64,000 bases of DNA from Streptomyces sp. NRRL F-2580 (GCF_000720115.1 NZ_JOIR01000011.1:248001-312000), one strand, 5' to 3'. Positions 24,352 to 33,416 are shown, counted from the stretch's first letter. The notes: generated from the sequence alone by a model not told the origin. Numbers and translations are program-made.

Positions 24352-24490
24352 TTTAATTACTTCGCCATCAGCGGAGTAGGGCAACCTCCGACCGGCCGAG
24401 CGTCGAACCGACGCCGTACCACCCCAGACAACGAGTGACGGCCAGCGCACATGGGCAACAAGGCGCTGGCCGTCAGTGTTCTCTCACCAG
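24352..24490 (+). promoter_or_regulatory. Element leader 5: TTTAAT box, two GGGCAAC hairpins, TCTCACCAG box
   Basis: TTTAAT at 24352 within GGTTTAATTA, but the position 17 nt upstream is CGCCCC, so no -35. Hairpin 1: CGGAG (24372) / CTCCG (24386) presents AGGGCAAC. Hairpin 2: a perfect 13-bp stem TGACGGCCAGCGC (24436) / GCGCTGGCCGTCA (24463) with a 14-nt loop containing GGGCAAC (24453-24459). TCTCACCAG at 24482-24490, 13 nt before the ATG. The stems share no sequence with the other leaders. Confidence 0.72.
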
Positions 24491-24503
24491 AAAGAACCCC
24501 ACC

Positions 24504-24782
24504 ATGCTATGCGACCGACACCCCGACTGTCCCCAGCCCGGCGACATCGCCCAGCTCAAGAGGGGTAACAGCATCGGCGCCGACGACACCGACAGCTTCG
24601 TCATCGTCGAAGACTTCCCTCCGACCGGTCGGCACCTCGTGCTCAACCACCCCGCCGACCACCCCGGCCGCGCCGACTGGGCCGCCGCCGTTCCCCTGGA
24701 CGACATAGCCGCCCTCACCCGGCTCGAACCCACCGGCAGCCGCACGTGGGCGCCGGCCCCGGAACCGGACGACCTCCAATGA
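24504..24782 (+). CDS. Small hypothetical protein
   Basis: 92 residues from the ATG at 24504. Beta-rich; N-terminal CDRHPDC could contribute a metal ligand. Family not recognised. Its stop overlaps the ATG at 24779 of the following frame, although I prefer a later start there. Confidence 0.55.
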   Translation: MLCDRHPDCPQPGDIAQLKRGNSIGADDTDSFVIVEDFPPTGRHLVLNHPADHPGRADWAAAVPLDDIAALTRLEPTGSRTWAPAPEPDDLQ

Positions 24783-24820
24783 CCCCGCCGAGCAATCACG
24801 ACCCCGAACAGGAGACGACC

Positions 24821-25477
24821 GTGCCCCGCAAGACCGGCCGCACGCTCTACTCGCGAGCGGACCTGCGCAAGGTCCACAACATCAGTGAGCCGACGCTTCA
24901 GAACCTCTGGACCGACCGGGAGAACAACGGGCACCCGCCCGTTACGGAGACCATCGACGGCGTCATGCACTGGGACGGCGACGAATGGGCGACGTGGCAC
25001 CACGAGCTTCAGCGTCAGCGCGCTGCCGCGAGCACCACGAACCCGCCGAACCTCGACGGCGACCCCGAGGATCTGGTGACCCCGGCCGAAGCGGCGAAGG
25101 TCTGCGGGTTCGCCGACTCCGCCACCGTCTCCCACTACGTCAAGAGCCCGCCGGAAGGGTGGCCCGAGCCCGACGACTGGGACGAGCTCCCGTCCCGCCG
25201 GCGCCCGAAGTGGAAGCGCTGGAGGCTGTGGCAGTACCTCGCGGACCGCAAGGGCCGCGGCCACGCCGGCGGACGCCCCTCGGGCGCCCGCGCGCGGGTG
25301 GCCTACCCGTATCAGGGGGACGAACGGCTGACCCTCGCGCGGCGAGCCATCGCGGAAAACCCTCGGGCGACGAACGCCGAGCTGATCCCCCAGCTCCAGG
25401 AGCAGACGGAGAAGACCTACTCCCGCCCGACCTGGAACCTGATCCTCAAGTCCGCCCGCGAGCACCCCGAGGAGTGA
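24821..25477 (+). CDS. Helix-turn-helix DNA-binding protein
   Basis: 218 residues from the GTG at 24821 (GGAG 6 nt upstream). Two MerR/excisionase-like segments: YSRADLRKVHNISEPTLQNL and TPAEAAKVCGFADSATVSHY. The C-terminal region (LARRAIAENPRATNAELIPQ then TYSRPTWNLILKSA) resembles another helix-turn-helix. A regulator of the element, perhaps of transfer because the relaxase lies downstream, is inferred. Confidence 0.65.
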   Translation: MPRKTGRTLYSRADLRKVHNISEPTLQNLWTDRENNGHPPVTETIDGVMHWDGDEWATWHHELQRQRAAASTTNPPNLDGDPEDLVTPAEAAKVCGFADSATVSHYVKSPPEGWPEPDDWDELPSRRRPKWKRWRLWQYLADRKGRGHAGGRPSGARARVAYPYQGDERLTLARRAIAENPRATNAELIPQLQEQTEKTYSRPTWNLILKSAREHPEE

Positions 25478-25480
25478 CCG

Positions 25481-25657
25481 TTGACCGATACCCGCTGCCC
25501 ACGCTGCGGCGGCCGACTCGGTGATCGGCCCGCGCGTTCCCGGCTGACCGCTGACCGCGATGTCCTCATCTGCACGACGTGCGGGACGGACGAGGCCGTG
25601 CGCGAAGCCCAGCGCCAGGCACCCTTGCCGTTCGGCGAGTGGCCGCTGAACACGTAG
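25481..25657 (+). CDS. 58-residue zinc-ribbon protein with TTG start
   Basis: TTG at 25481, 3 nt after the preceding stop. The product has two Cys pairs: TRCPRCGGRL and ICTTCGTDE, a typical zinc ribbon, and ends at TAG 25657. The GTG/ATG starts available are too far downstream. The ribosome site is weak, so translation is probably coupled to the upstream helix-turn-helix gene. Confidence 0.65.
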   Translation: MTDTRCPRCGGRLGDRPARSRLTADRDVLICTTCGTDEAVREAQRQAPLPFGEWPLNT

Positions 25658-25688
25658 GCCCCGGCCACGAGCTCACCCGGTGACATCA

Positions 25689-25725
25689 GAAGGTCCCCGC
25701 TCCAGTTCTCGGAACGGGGACCTTC
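25689..25725. terminator. Hairpin terminator between two convergent zinc-ribbon genes
   Basis: AAGGTCCCCG and CGGGGACCTT pair around a 15-nt loop. Being symmetrical it can serve both the plus-strand gene ending at 25657 and the minus-strand gene ending at 25786. Confidence 0.75.
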
Positions 25726-25785
25726 CCGTATCACCAGTCACCGGCCGGTCGGAGCCCCCGCGCGGTGTCAGTGCAGCGTGTGGCG

Positions 25786-25989
25786 TCACCCTGCGCCCGG
25801 GTGGGTCACCTCGCTCGGCTTGGCGTACACAAGGATCTCCAGCCCGGACTCTTCCCCGCACTCGCCGCAGCGGCGCACGTCGGCATCGCCGTCGAAGCGC
25901 AGGTGGACCATTTCCGCCCGCCCAGCCTTGCAGCGGGGGCAATGCGCCTCGCGCACAGTTCGTATCGGCTCGCCGTATCGGTTCGTCAT
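25786..25989 (-). CDS. Small zinc-ribbon protein
   Basis: 67 residues with CPRC (about residue 17) and CGEC (about residue 41), a probable zinc ribbon. The ATG at 25989 has CAGGA 8 nt upstream. Convergent with the TTG-start zinc-ribbon gene. A role in transcription or DNA binding is possible but not shown. Confidence 0.6.
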   Translation of the reverse strand: MTNRYGEPIRTVREAHCPRCKAGRAEMVHLRFDGDADVRRCGECGEESGLEILVYAKPSEVTHPGAG

Positions 25990-26234
25990 ACCGGCATCCT
26001 GCCGGACCCGCGGCTCAGAGCCGTCACCAGCCGCAGGCCCGGACTCTGCGCTGCCACGTCCTCACCTGCCTACATCCTCCGGCGACCCGCCCCCTGACTG
26101 TGATGCCCAAGCCCCCGACACCTCGATGCCCAACGGCACCGAGGTAACAGTCCGCCAGGACATCAGGCTCCAAGGAGCCCGATCCACAGCAGCGACCAGC
26201 CGCCCCGAGTGCCCCCAGTCCCTCCCCATTGATC

Positions 26235-26324
26235 ATGATCTTGAATTTTAAGGACCAAGGTATCGTCACTTCGTGACGATACAATCAGCCAAGACGACCG
26301 AATCTGACCGGATAAGAGCGGGGG
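26235..26324. other. AT-richer inverted-repeat region upstream of the relaxase, candidate oriT
   Basis: A perfect 10-bp inverted repeat GTATCGTCAC / GTGACGATAC with loop TTC (26260-26282), preceded by AT-rich sequence with the palindrome GATCATGATC (26231-26240). MobF relaxases often act on an oriT close to their own gene, next to an inverted repeat. It could equally be an operator or terminator. No nic consensus was recognised. Confidence 0.4.
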
Positions 26325-29300
26325 GTGAGCGGGCCGATGGGGTGGGTGACCATGATCGGCCCGTCCGACGAGCAGGTTGAGTACCGTCTGACCGGCGGTC
26401 ACGGCTGCGGAAAGTCCACCACGGTCGACGCGGCCCCCCTTGTCGCCGCCGTCGAGGCCAAGGCCGAAGCGGCCGGTGCCCCCGTCGCCTCCTTGCTCGG
26501 CTCCCGCGAGTCCAAGCGCGCCTTTTTCCGCGCCCGCGGACTGATCCGCAGCAAGGGAGCGGCCCGGTTCGCTGGGTTCGACGCCGTCGAAGTCGCCGCC
26601 GCAGCCGGTCTCGACGCCCGCGATCTGTACGGCGAGCAGGCCCTTCCCCAGCGTGCCGCCGACGGACAGGTGGACTACCACCTGGACGCCAGCGAACGCC
26701 CCCTCGTCTGGATCGGCAACGGTCTCACTGAGTTCGACATCACGCCCGGGAGCGTCCTCGCCCCCGAGCACTTCCAGGCCGCCCGCCGCCTCATGCACGG
26801 CGAGGACCCCCGGACCGGGCAGACCCTCGTGGAGCCCAAGCTCGCCATAGCGCCGGCCGCGAAGCTCCCCGCCGCCCCGTTGGCTCGTGCCATCCGCCGC
26901 GCCGCCGCCGAACGCAGCGTGAACCCCGTGACCTTGCTGGACTCCAAAAGGAAGCAGGACGCCTTCCGCAGGATGGAGAGCCAGCTCAAGCGGTTCGGGG
27001 AATCGCACCGCGTCCCGGTCTCCACGCTGCTCAAGCTCGCTGACGCCGTCGGCATCGACGCCGTCGCCCTGTACGGCGAAGACGCGTTGGAGAAGGCCGT
27101 GGCCGCCGAGGCGGGCGGTCACCTGGACGCCCGCGCACTCCTGCGTGCCGTCGAGGCCCGCGCCACCGAGACCGGGCAGCAGCCCACCGACCTGTTCACC
27201 GCGGCGTCCCTGAAGCGCCGGTACGTCCAGACTACGGGCGAGGGCGAACGCCGCCTTCGGGACCTGCCCATGGACGTCCGCGAAGCCGTCGCCATGGCCA
27301 AGGCGGCAGGGCTCGCGCCCGAGGACGTGTGGGACGCCGAGGAGATCAAGGCAGCCCTCCTCGAAGGACGAGTGCAGGTCGGCAACTTCGGCGCCGACGT
27401 CACCTTGGATCTCGCGAAGTCGAAGTCCGCGTTCCTCGCCTACGCGCCCAAGGAGATCGCCGCTCAGGTGGAGGGCATCTACACCTCCGCCGGCCGTGAG
27501 TCCATCGGCGCCCTGGAGCGGTGGAGCGCGTACGGCATGCGCGGTCGCCACGGCGATGGTGACGAGGCGGAGACCGTGAAGACGAGCGGATTCTCCGGCT
27601 GGATGATGGTCCACCGCGCGGCCCGGCCTGTGGATGGCGCCCCGCACGGCGACCCTCATTTCCACCTGCACTTCACCCTGGCCAACATGGTCAAGGGCAC
27701 CGACGGCAAGTGGTCCACCATGGCCAGCGGGGGCCGAGACCTTCACCGGCACGCCCGCGCCACCCAGTCGCTCATGAACGCCCGCATCCGGCGCGAGCTG
27801 ACCGACGAGTTCGGCATCAGCTTCCGCCGTGAAGAGCGAACCGGCGCGTGGGAAATCGCGGCGATCCCCGAGGCCACGATCCGCCTCTTCAGCAAGCGCG
27901 ACAACCAGGTCCGGGACCTGCTGACCAAGCTGGGCATCGACTACGACAGCGCCACGACACGCGAGCGCACTGCCGCCTCCACCGCGTCCAAGGCCGCGAA
28001 GAACGGAGAAGCCGCCGGAGTCGCGGACGACGTACTGCGCGACTACTGGCAGGCCGAAGGCCGCGCCGCCGGTGACGACCCCGACGCCATCGCGGCCAGC
28101 GCGATGGCGCAGGGCAGCTCGAAGCGGAACCCCAGCCTGGACGAGCTGTGTGCCCAGGTCTTCGACCCGAAGACCGGCCTGACCAGCCACTCCAAGGACT
28201 TCACCCACGCCGCCGCCATCGCTGCCGTCCTGGACGCCCTCCCGCACGGAGTCGCGAACGCCGAGGAGGCCGAACAGCTCACCAACTCCGTGCTCCGGCA
28301 CGCCGGGCACGCGGTCAAGCTGAGCCCGAAGGGCGCCCAGCACTTCGCGCACGCCGACCGGTACACGACGGCGGACGTGGTGGCCGCGGAAACGCTCATC
28401 GTCTCCGAGGCGACCAGCCGTCTCGACACACAGGCCGCCGTCGTAAGGCGCGACACGGTCGACATGACCCTGTCCACCGTCGAAGCCCAGCACGGCGGCA
28501 CCTTCAAGTTCTCCGACGAGCAGCGCGCCGTGCTCGAACGGCTGCTGACCGCCGGACACGGAATCGACGCCGTGGTAGGCATCGCCGGATCGGGCAAGAC
28601 CACGATCATGGACACCGCCCGGCAGGCATGGGAGGCACACGGACTCGTCATCGCCGGAGCGAGCACGGCCGCCGTCGCCGCGGCCAACCTCAAGGCCGAG
28701 GCCGGGATCACCTCACGCACCCTCGCGTCCTGGCTCACCGGCATCCGCACCGGCGGCGCCGGCCTCACGGGCGTCGACGTGCTGGTCGTGGACGAGGCCG
28801 CGATGTGCGATGACCGCGACATCGCCGAACTCCTCACCCACGCCGCCCAGACCGGCACGAAGGTCGTCGGCATCGGTGACCCGAAGCAGCTGCACTCGCC
28901 CGGCATCGGCGGCAGCTTCGCCGCCGTCCACCACCTTGTTGGCGGCCTCACCCTCAACCAGAACTTCCGGCAGAAGGACATGGTCGAGCGCCGGGCACTG
29001 GAGCTGTGGCGCGACGACAACCGAGTAGAAGCACTCCGTACCTTCGCCGGAACGGGCCGCGTGCACGCCCTCGCGGACAAGGACGCCACCCTTGCCGCGA
29101 TGCTCACCGTCTGGGCCGACAAGCGCGCCGCGCACACCGACGACCACACGGCCGTGCAGCAGCTCCTCATGCTCGCCGCCACCAACGAAATCGTGGAAGA
29201 ACTGAACGTCGGCGCCCGCGCCCTGCGGAAGGCGAGCGGCGACCTCACCGGCCCGGAACACGTCTACGCCCTGCCAGGTGGCGATGAACTGACGCTGTCC

Positions 29301-30785
29301 GTCGGTGACCAGGTTCTCCTTCGGACCAACGACTACCGAGGCAAGCGGAGCCGAGGCGAGAACGAAGACGTGCTGAACGGCTACCGCGGAATCGTGCGAG
29401 CCGTGGACGCCGAGCGCCGGGTTCTGGTCGAGTGGCGCGAGAAGACCGCCGACGGACACCGCGACGTCGCCGAATGGGTCGACGCCGACTACATCGTGCA
29501 AGGCGGACTCAGCCTCGGATACGCGATCACCGGCCACAAGTCTCAGGGCCTCAGCGTCCAGGAGGCCCTGGTCTACGGCCCCGGCGCGCAGGCGAACGCG
29601 CTCTACACGATGATGAGCCGCGACAAGAAGGAGTCCCACCTCTTCCTGCCGCTGTCCGTCTACGAGTCCGACGCCGACCGTGCTCGTGGAGGTGACGCGC
29701 TCACCGAGCAGGAACAGCTTGACCGCGCTGTCGCGGGCCTCATCCGCGAAATCGAGAGCGGCACCGAGGAGCGCATGATCCTCACCGAACTCCCCAAGAA
29801 CGCGGTCCCCGCCCACGTCCGTCAGGCCGTAGCGGATCTGCCGACCCCACGCGCTCCCGGCACCGGCGACCCCCACGAGGTGGACGGCACCCAGGACGCG
29901 CCGGAGTCCGAGGATCGGCGTACTCCGGACACCACGGAACTGCCCGCGGCGCCGGCCACACCTCCGGAACCCGCGCCGACGGCTGACCGCCCGTACGCTC
30001 ACCTCAGCACCGCGGCCCTGCGTGACGCCGCGCGCAAGGCTGCCACGGCCGCGCGCGCCACCAGGACGGCGGCTGAGAAGACGGAGGCCGCCGCCGACCG
30101 TGCCGAACTGCAGGCCGCCGCCGGAACAGGGCCGAACGCGCTCGCGCTCAACCGTCGACACCAGGACGTTGCCGAACGTGCCGTGGCGATTCGCGAAGTC
30201 CGGGCACTGAGGAGCACGATCGCGGAACGTACTGCCGGACTGCGCGACACGCATGAACGAATCGAAGGACTCGAACAGCAGCTGACCGCCACCGGCCGGT
30301 TCGGGCGTTCGGTGCTGCGCGGGGACGAGCGTGCTGCGGTCCAGGCAGATCGTGAGGAACTGCTTCGTACGTGTGAGGAGACCGGGCGGGAACTGGAGCC
30401 GATGAACAAGCGGCTCCACGAGGCTGCCGAACTGGCCGGACCCGTCAGCGAACACGAAGCCGTGCTCACCGAAGCGGACAGGCCGCAGCAGGAGAAGGCC
30501 GCACTCCTGCGACGTGCCAAGGACAAGGACAACCAGGCAGCCAAACAACTCCGGACCGAGGCAGCCAAGGCGCGCAGCACTGCTCGCGGCGCCGACCACC
30601 GAGTGTCCGGCCTCCAGGAGGAGATGACCCTGCGAACTCAACATGGGCGTCAGCGCGCCGACGTAGAGGAGTCCGCAGCACGGTCCGCCCCGAAGCCCGA
30701 GTACCCGTACGCCAACCGAACCGCGATGGACTTCGTACAGCCCAGTCCGCCGCCAGACAACGCACAGGACGCACCGCCCGTATAG
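26325..30785 (+). CDS. MobF (TraA/TrwC-type) conjugative relaxase-helicase with triplicated insert
   Basis: 1486 residues. Relaxase parts: early Tyr segments (QVEYRLTGGHGCG about 17-29; QVDYHLDASERPLVWIGNGL about 112), a TrwC-like core (VTLDLAKSKSAFLAYAPKEI) and metal site PHFHLHF (about 444-450). The helicase (RecD2/UvrD type) has Walker A GIAGSGKTT (about 752), VLVVDEAAM, GDPKQLH, NQNFRQ and ITGHKSQGLS. The C-terminal 300 residues are coiled coil. Three related 70-residue units (about 38-107, 185-254, 271-344) interrupt the N-terminal half, unlike the family's usual compact relaxase. ATG 26337 or GTG 26346 are alternative starts. It nicks and unwinds the element for transfer. Confidence 0.9.
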   Translation: MSGPMGWVTMIGPSDEQVEYRLTGGHGCGKSTTVDAAPLVAAVEAKAEAAGAPVASLLGSRESKRAFFRARGLIRSKGAARFAGFDAVEVAAAAGLDARDLYGEQALPQRAADGQVDYHLDASERPLVWIGNGLTEFDITPGSVLAPEHFQAARRLMHGEDPRTGQTLVEPKLAIAPAAKLPAAPLARAIRRAAAERSVNPVTLLDSKRKQDAFRRMESQLKRFGESHRVPVSTLLKLADAVGIDAVALYGEDALEKAVAAEAGGHLDARALLRAVEARATETGQQPTDLFTAASLKRRYVQTTGEGERRLRDLPMDVREAVAMAKAAGLAPEDVWDAEEIKAALLEGRVQVGNFGADVTLDLAKSKSAFLAYAPKEIAAQVEGIYTSAGRESIGALERWSAYGMRGRHGDGDEAETVKTSGFSGWMMVHRAARPVDGAPHGDPHFHLHFTLANMVKGTDGKWSTMASGGRDLHRHARATQSLMNARIRRELTDEFGISFRREERTGAWEIAAIPEATIRLFSKRDNQVRDLLTKLGIDYDSATTRERTAASTASKAAKNGEAAGVADDVLRDYWQAEGRAAGDDPDAIAASAMAQGSSKRNPSLDELCAQVFDPKTGLTSHSKDFTHAAAIAAVLDALPHGVANAEEAEQLTNSVLRHAGHAVKLSPKGAQHFAHADRYTTADVVAAETLIVSEATSRLDTQAAVVRRDTVDMTLSTVEAQHGGTFKFSDEQRAVLERLLTAGHGIDAVVGIAGSGKTTIMDTARQAWEAHGLVIAGASTAAVAAANLKAEAGITSRTLASWLTGIRTGGAGLTGVDVLVVDEAAMCDDRDIAELLTHAAQTGTKVVGIGDPKQLHSPGIGGSFAAVHHLVGGLTLNQNFRQKDMVERRALELWRDDNRVEALRTFAGTGRVHALADKDATLAAMLTVWADKRAAHTDDHTAVQQLLMLAATNEIVEELNVGARALRKASGDLTGPEHVYALPGGDELTLSVGDQVLLRTNDYRGKRSRGENEDVLNGYRGIVRAVDAERRVLVEWREKTADGHRDVAEWVDADYIVQGGLSLGYAITGHKSQGLSVQEALVYGPGAQANALYTMMSRDKKESHLFLPLSVYESDADRARGGDALTEQEQLDRAVAGLIREIESGTEERMILTELPKNAVPAHVRQAVADLPTPRAPGTGDPHEVDGTQDAPESEDRRTPDTTELPAAPATPPEPAPTADRPYAHLSTAALRDAARKAATAARATRTAAEKTEAAADRAELQAAAGTGPNALALNRRHQDVAERAVAIREVRALRSTIAERTAGLRDTHERIEGLEQQLTATGRFGRSVLRGDERAAVQADREELLRTCEETGRELEPMNKRLHEAAELAGPVSEHEAVLTEADRPQQEKAALLRRAKDKDNQAAKQLRTEAAKARSTARGADHRVSGLQEEMTLRTQHGRQRADVEESAARSAPKPEYPYANRTAMDFVQPSPPPDNAQDAPPV

Positions 30786-30802
30786 AAGGCGCCGGAGACT
30801 GC

Positions 30803-31162
30803 TTAGGTCGGCCCTTGTCCGCCGAGCTCGGTGATGATCGCGGTCTGGACGACACCCGCCGCCCAGGTCGTGGACACCTCCAGGGCCAGGTCGGGCAGGC
30901 CGGCCCCGATACTCCGGCTCATCCCGCCCCACCGGGGCTCGGGGGCATCCGGCACCCAGCCGCTCCGCGAGGCGCCCTCGCCGGCCAGGAGCGGCTCGAT
31001 GAAGGAGGACTTCACCGGGGCGTTCGGATCCCAGGTCCGGGTGAGCCAACGCCAGCATTCGGTCACCGGATCGCCGGTCGGCGTAGTGCGCGACAGATCG
31101 TGAACGGCTTCCTGCAGTACAGCGGTGACGAGCGCTTCGACCCGTTGCCTCGCATCTCGCAC
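30803..31162 (-). CDS. Hypothetical protein
   Basis: 119 residues, convergent with the relaxase gene. No family recognised. N-terminal helix (ARQRVEALVTAVLQEAVHDL) and a C-terminal half with WGGMSRSIGAGLPDLALEV. The plus-strand frame across the same DNA is Gly/Arg/Pro-rich without natural pattern, which supports the minus-strand reading. Confidence 0.5.
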   Translation of the reverse strand: MRDARQRVEALVTAVLQEAVHDLSRTTPTGDPVTECWRWLTRTWDPNAPVKSSFIEPLLAGEGASRSGWVPDAPEPRWGGMSRSIGAGLPDLALEVSTTWAAGVVQTAIITELGGQGPT

Positions 31163-31285
31163 GGGGGAATCGCTCGGCGAAGTTCACGAAGTTTGCGTAC
31201 TTCCGGGTGGCGGATGTCGGCTGAAGACTGGTCAGGCTTTCGGAACGGGTTCCCGCTCGCTGGGGCGCGATCTAGGGTTTGTCCC

Positions 31286-33001
31286 ATGCCCCCTGCACAC
31301 CCGCTGGCTGACCAGGCCGCCACCCTGCGGTCCAAGACTCTGACCTTCTTGCGCGCCCCGGTGAGCCGTGAGCTCTGGGCCATGCTCATGAACCGGGGGC
31401 ACAGCTTCATCATGCCCGCCTCGTGGTCGGCACTGCCCCGGACCCGGCAGATCGAGTCCATGGTCGTGGCGGAGGGCAAGAGGGTCTCCGACGGAACGAC
31501 GTTCGCGATGACCGGAGACCTCGTGCAGGCAGCCCGCGCGGTCGGCCAGGACCAGTCGATTGCGCTGCCGTTCACCCCGGACGTGCTGCCGGCGTCATCC
31601 GGGATGCTCGCCTTTTCTCCGGAAGAGCCGTTGATGCATGTCGGCCCGGGGGCTCCCGTGGTCGCGGTCACCTGGGGGCCTCCCATGGAGGGGTTCTCCC
31701 CAGGCGTGCACCTGACCTGGTGGGCGGCGATGCCCGACCAGGACCAGGAACCGGACGCGGTGGCGCGGGGCCGGCTGATCCCGATGGTGCCGGACTTCGA
31801 CCTGCACCTGTCCTTCCACCCCTTCTTCGACACCCGCTTGTGCCTCGAGGAGCTTCCGTCCGGACTGCTCTACTCGGCTGTCCCACTCCGTACCGTGGTG
31901 GCCGCCTGGTACGCGCTCACTGCGGACAGCACGACACTGTCCGAACAGCGGCCCCACGCGGCCGTCACGCAGGCGTTGAAAGAGTTGAGGGCGAAGAAGC
32001 GGGGCGTGCAGGTCGGCACGACCAGCGGAGCCGACACCGCACACCGAGCCATCACCGAGCGGGCCGCGCAGAGGATGCGCAACGTGAACGAGCAGTCCGA
32101 GATGTTCGCGCCGTCGCCTGAGTTCGCCGCCACCCCGAAGAAGGTCGATCACGGCGTCTTCGAGGCCGCGCTGGACCACCAGCTCGACGCCGGCAACCGG
32201 CGCACCGCCCACATCTACCGCGAGGCGGCAGACCACTGGCACCGGCTGGAAATGCAGGCCACCCAGAGGTATCCCGGCGTCTTCGAGAATCTGGAAGAGC
32301 TGCGCGTCCGTGAGCACGAGCAATGGAAGCCGTGGTGCTGGGTGCCTAGTGACCATGTGGCGGCCTGGCTCGTGGAGATGTACGACGCGCCGGTGGACCA
32401 GGCCATGTGGGACGGGCACCGAATCGCCGCCCTCGGAGCCTGGCGGAGCGGCGGCCGCCACAGCGTCCTGACCACCCTGCGCCTTCAGGCAACCGCCAGC
32501 GACCGGGTCCCTGTACACCTCCCCGAGGCCATGCCCGCGCCCGGCCTCGGGGTGGTCATCGACGACAACGGCAGAATCCACCTTTTGCTGGCGTTCCTCG
32601 ACGATGTCAGCGATCACGGGCCCGCAGACGCCGAGCTGGTACTCATCTCCAACTACGGCAATCCGGCACACATGATCGAGGACGTCAGCAAGCTCACCGT
32701 GTTCCTCACAGGCACTGACCTGCTTGACGCTGTGAAGATCACCCAGGGGTATTACGACGACGCCGTGGTGAAGAACGGGGGCACGAAACCCCATCCAGCC
32801 GAGGAGGCCGAGTATGCCGAACACGCTTACGTGATGGGGCTGTACACCGGACTTCTCTCCGCCATCTGCGCCCCCGGTGCCCAGGTGCAGGATGCCGGGG
32901 CCCTGACCGGACGCAAATTGCCGGCGACGTGGCCACCGGAGCCGAACGTCCTTTCAGAGACGACTCTCTGGCTGCTGGGCGGTGAGACCGAGACCCGCTG
33001 A
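31286..33001 (+). CDS. Large hypothetical protein
   Basis: 571 residues from the ATG at 31286; a longer frame from 30815 is rejected because its first 155 residues are low-complexity. No family recognised. No signal peptide or membrane segment. The N-terminal third is beta-rich (SIALPFTPDVLPASSGML and onward); the middle is helical. It may be cargo of the element or flanking island. Confidence 0.6.
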   Translation: MPPAHPLADQAATLRSKTLTFLRAPVSRELWAMLMNRGHSFIMPASWSALPRTRQIESMVVAEGKRVSDGTTFAMTGDLVQAARAVGQDQSIALPFTPDVLPASSGMLAFSPEEPLMHVGPGAPVVAVTWGPPMEGFSPGVHLTWWAAMPDQDQEPDAVARGRLIPMVPDFDLHLSFHPFFDTRLCLEELPSGLLYSAVPLRTVVAAWYALTADSTTLSEQRPHAAVTQALKELRAKKRGVQVGTTSGADTAHRAITERAAQRMRNVNEQSEMFAPSPEFAATPKKVDHGVFEAALDHQLDAGNRRTAHIYREAADHWHRLEMQATQRYPGVFENLEELRVREHEQWKPWCWVPSDHVAAWLVEMYDAPVDQAMWDGHRIAALGAWRSGGRHSVLTTLRLQATASDRVPVHLPEAMPAPGLGVVIDDNGRIHLLLAFLDDVSDHGPADAELVLISNYGNPAHMIEDVSKLTVFLTGTDLLDAVKITQGYYDDAVVKNGGTKPHPAEEAEYAEHAYVMGLYTGLLSAICAPGAQVQDAGALTGRKLPATWPPEPNVLSETTLWLLGGETETR

Positions 33002-33416
33002 CAGGGGCCAGCACTGATCCAGATGCCTGACCGGCGGCCCGGCCAAGAACCGTGGGAGTCCGACGTGATCTCCTGCACCTCCTCGGGCGGGTAGTCACGT
33101 GCGGGTGGTGGGATCGCGTCGCCGTACAACGTCACAGGAAGAGGCCGTACCGACGGTTGGGCGTACGGCGGGGCGGCGGGGTACGGCTCCAGCGCCGGCC
33201 GGTGGGCCGGTGCTTGGGCGATGACGACGGTGCGGAGTCTGCAGGGTGAGGGGCGTCCTCTCGGGGGGCGCTACGACACTGTTCGCAGGCTGGTAGCGGC
33301 CATAGCCGGGAGCAGGCGGGTGCGTCGGGGAGACACATCGAATCGCTGCGTTGTCGGTGGGTTCGTTCATGATGAGAAGCGTGACGACTTCACCCGGTGG
33401 CCAGCACGGTGCGGAT
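33002..33416. other. Intergenic stretch, no gene supported
   Basis: About 415 nt. Short minus-strand frames exist (for example 32827-33135) but lack ribosome sites and natural composition. No hairpin stands out. Confidence 0.35.

Noticed and set aside
26163..31187. Very long minus-strand open frames opposite the relaxase (26163-28640 and 28713-31187)
   Set aside because: They mirror the third-position GC bias of the real relaxase gene, have no motifs or ribosome sites, and contradict the clear helicase and relaxase motifs on the plus strand.
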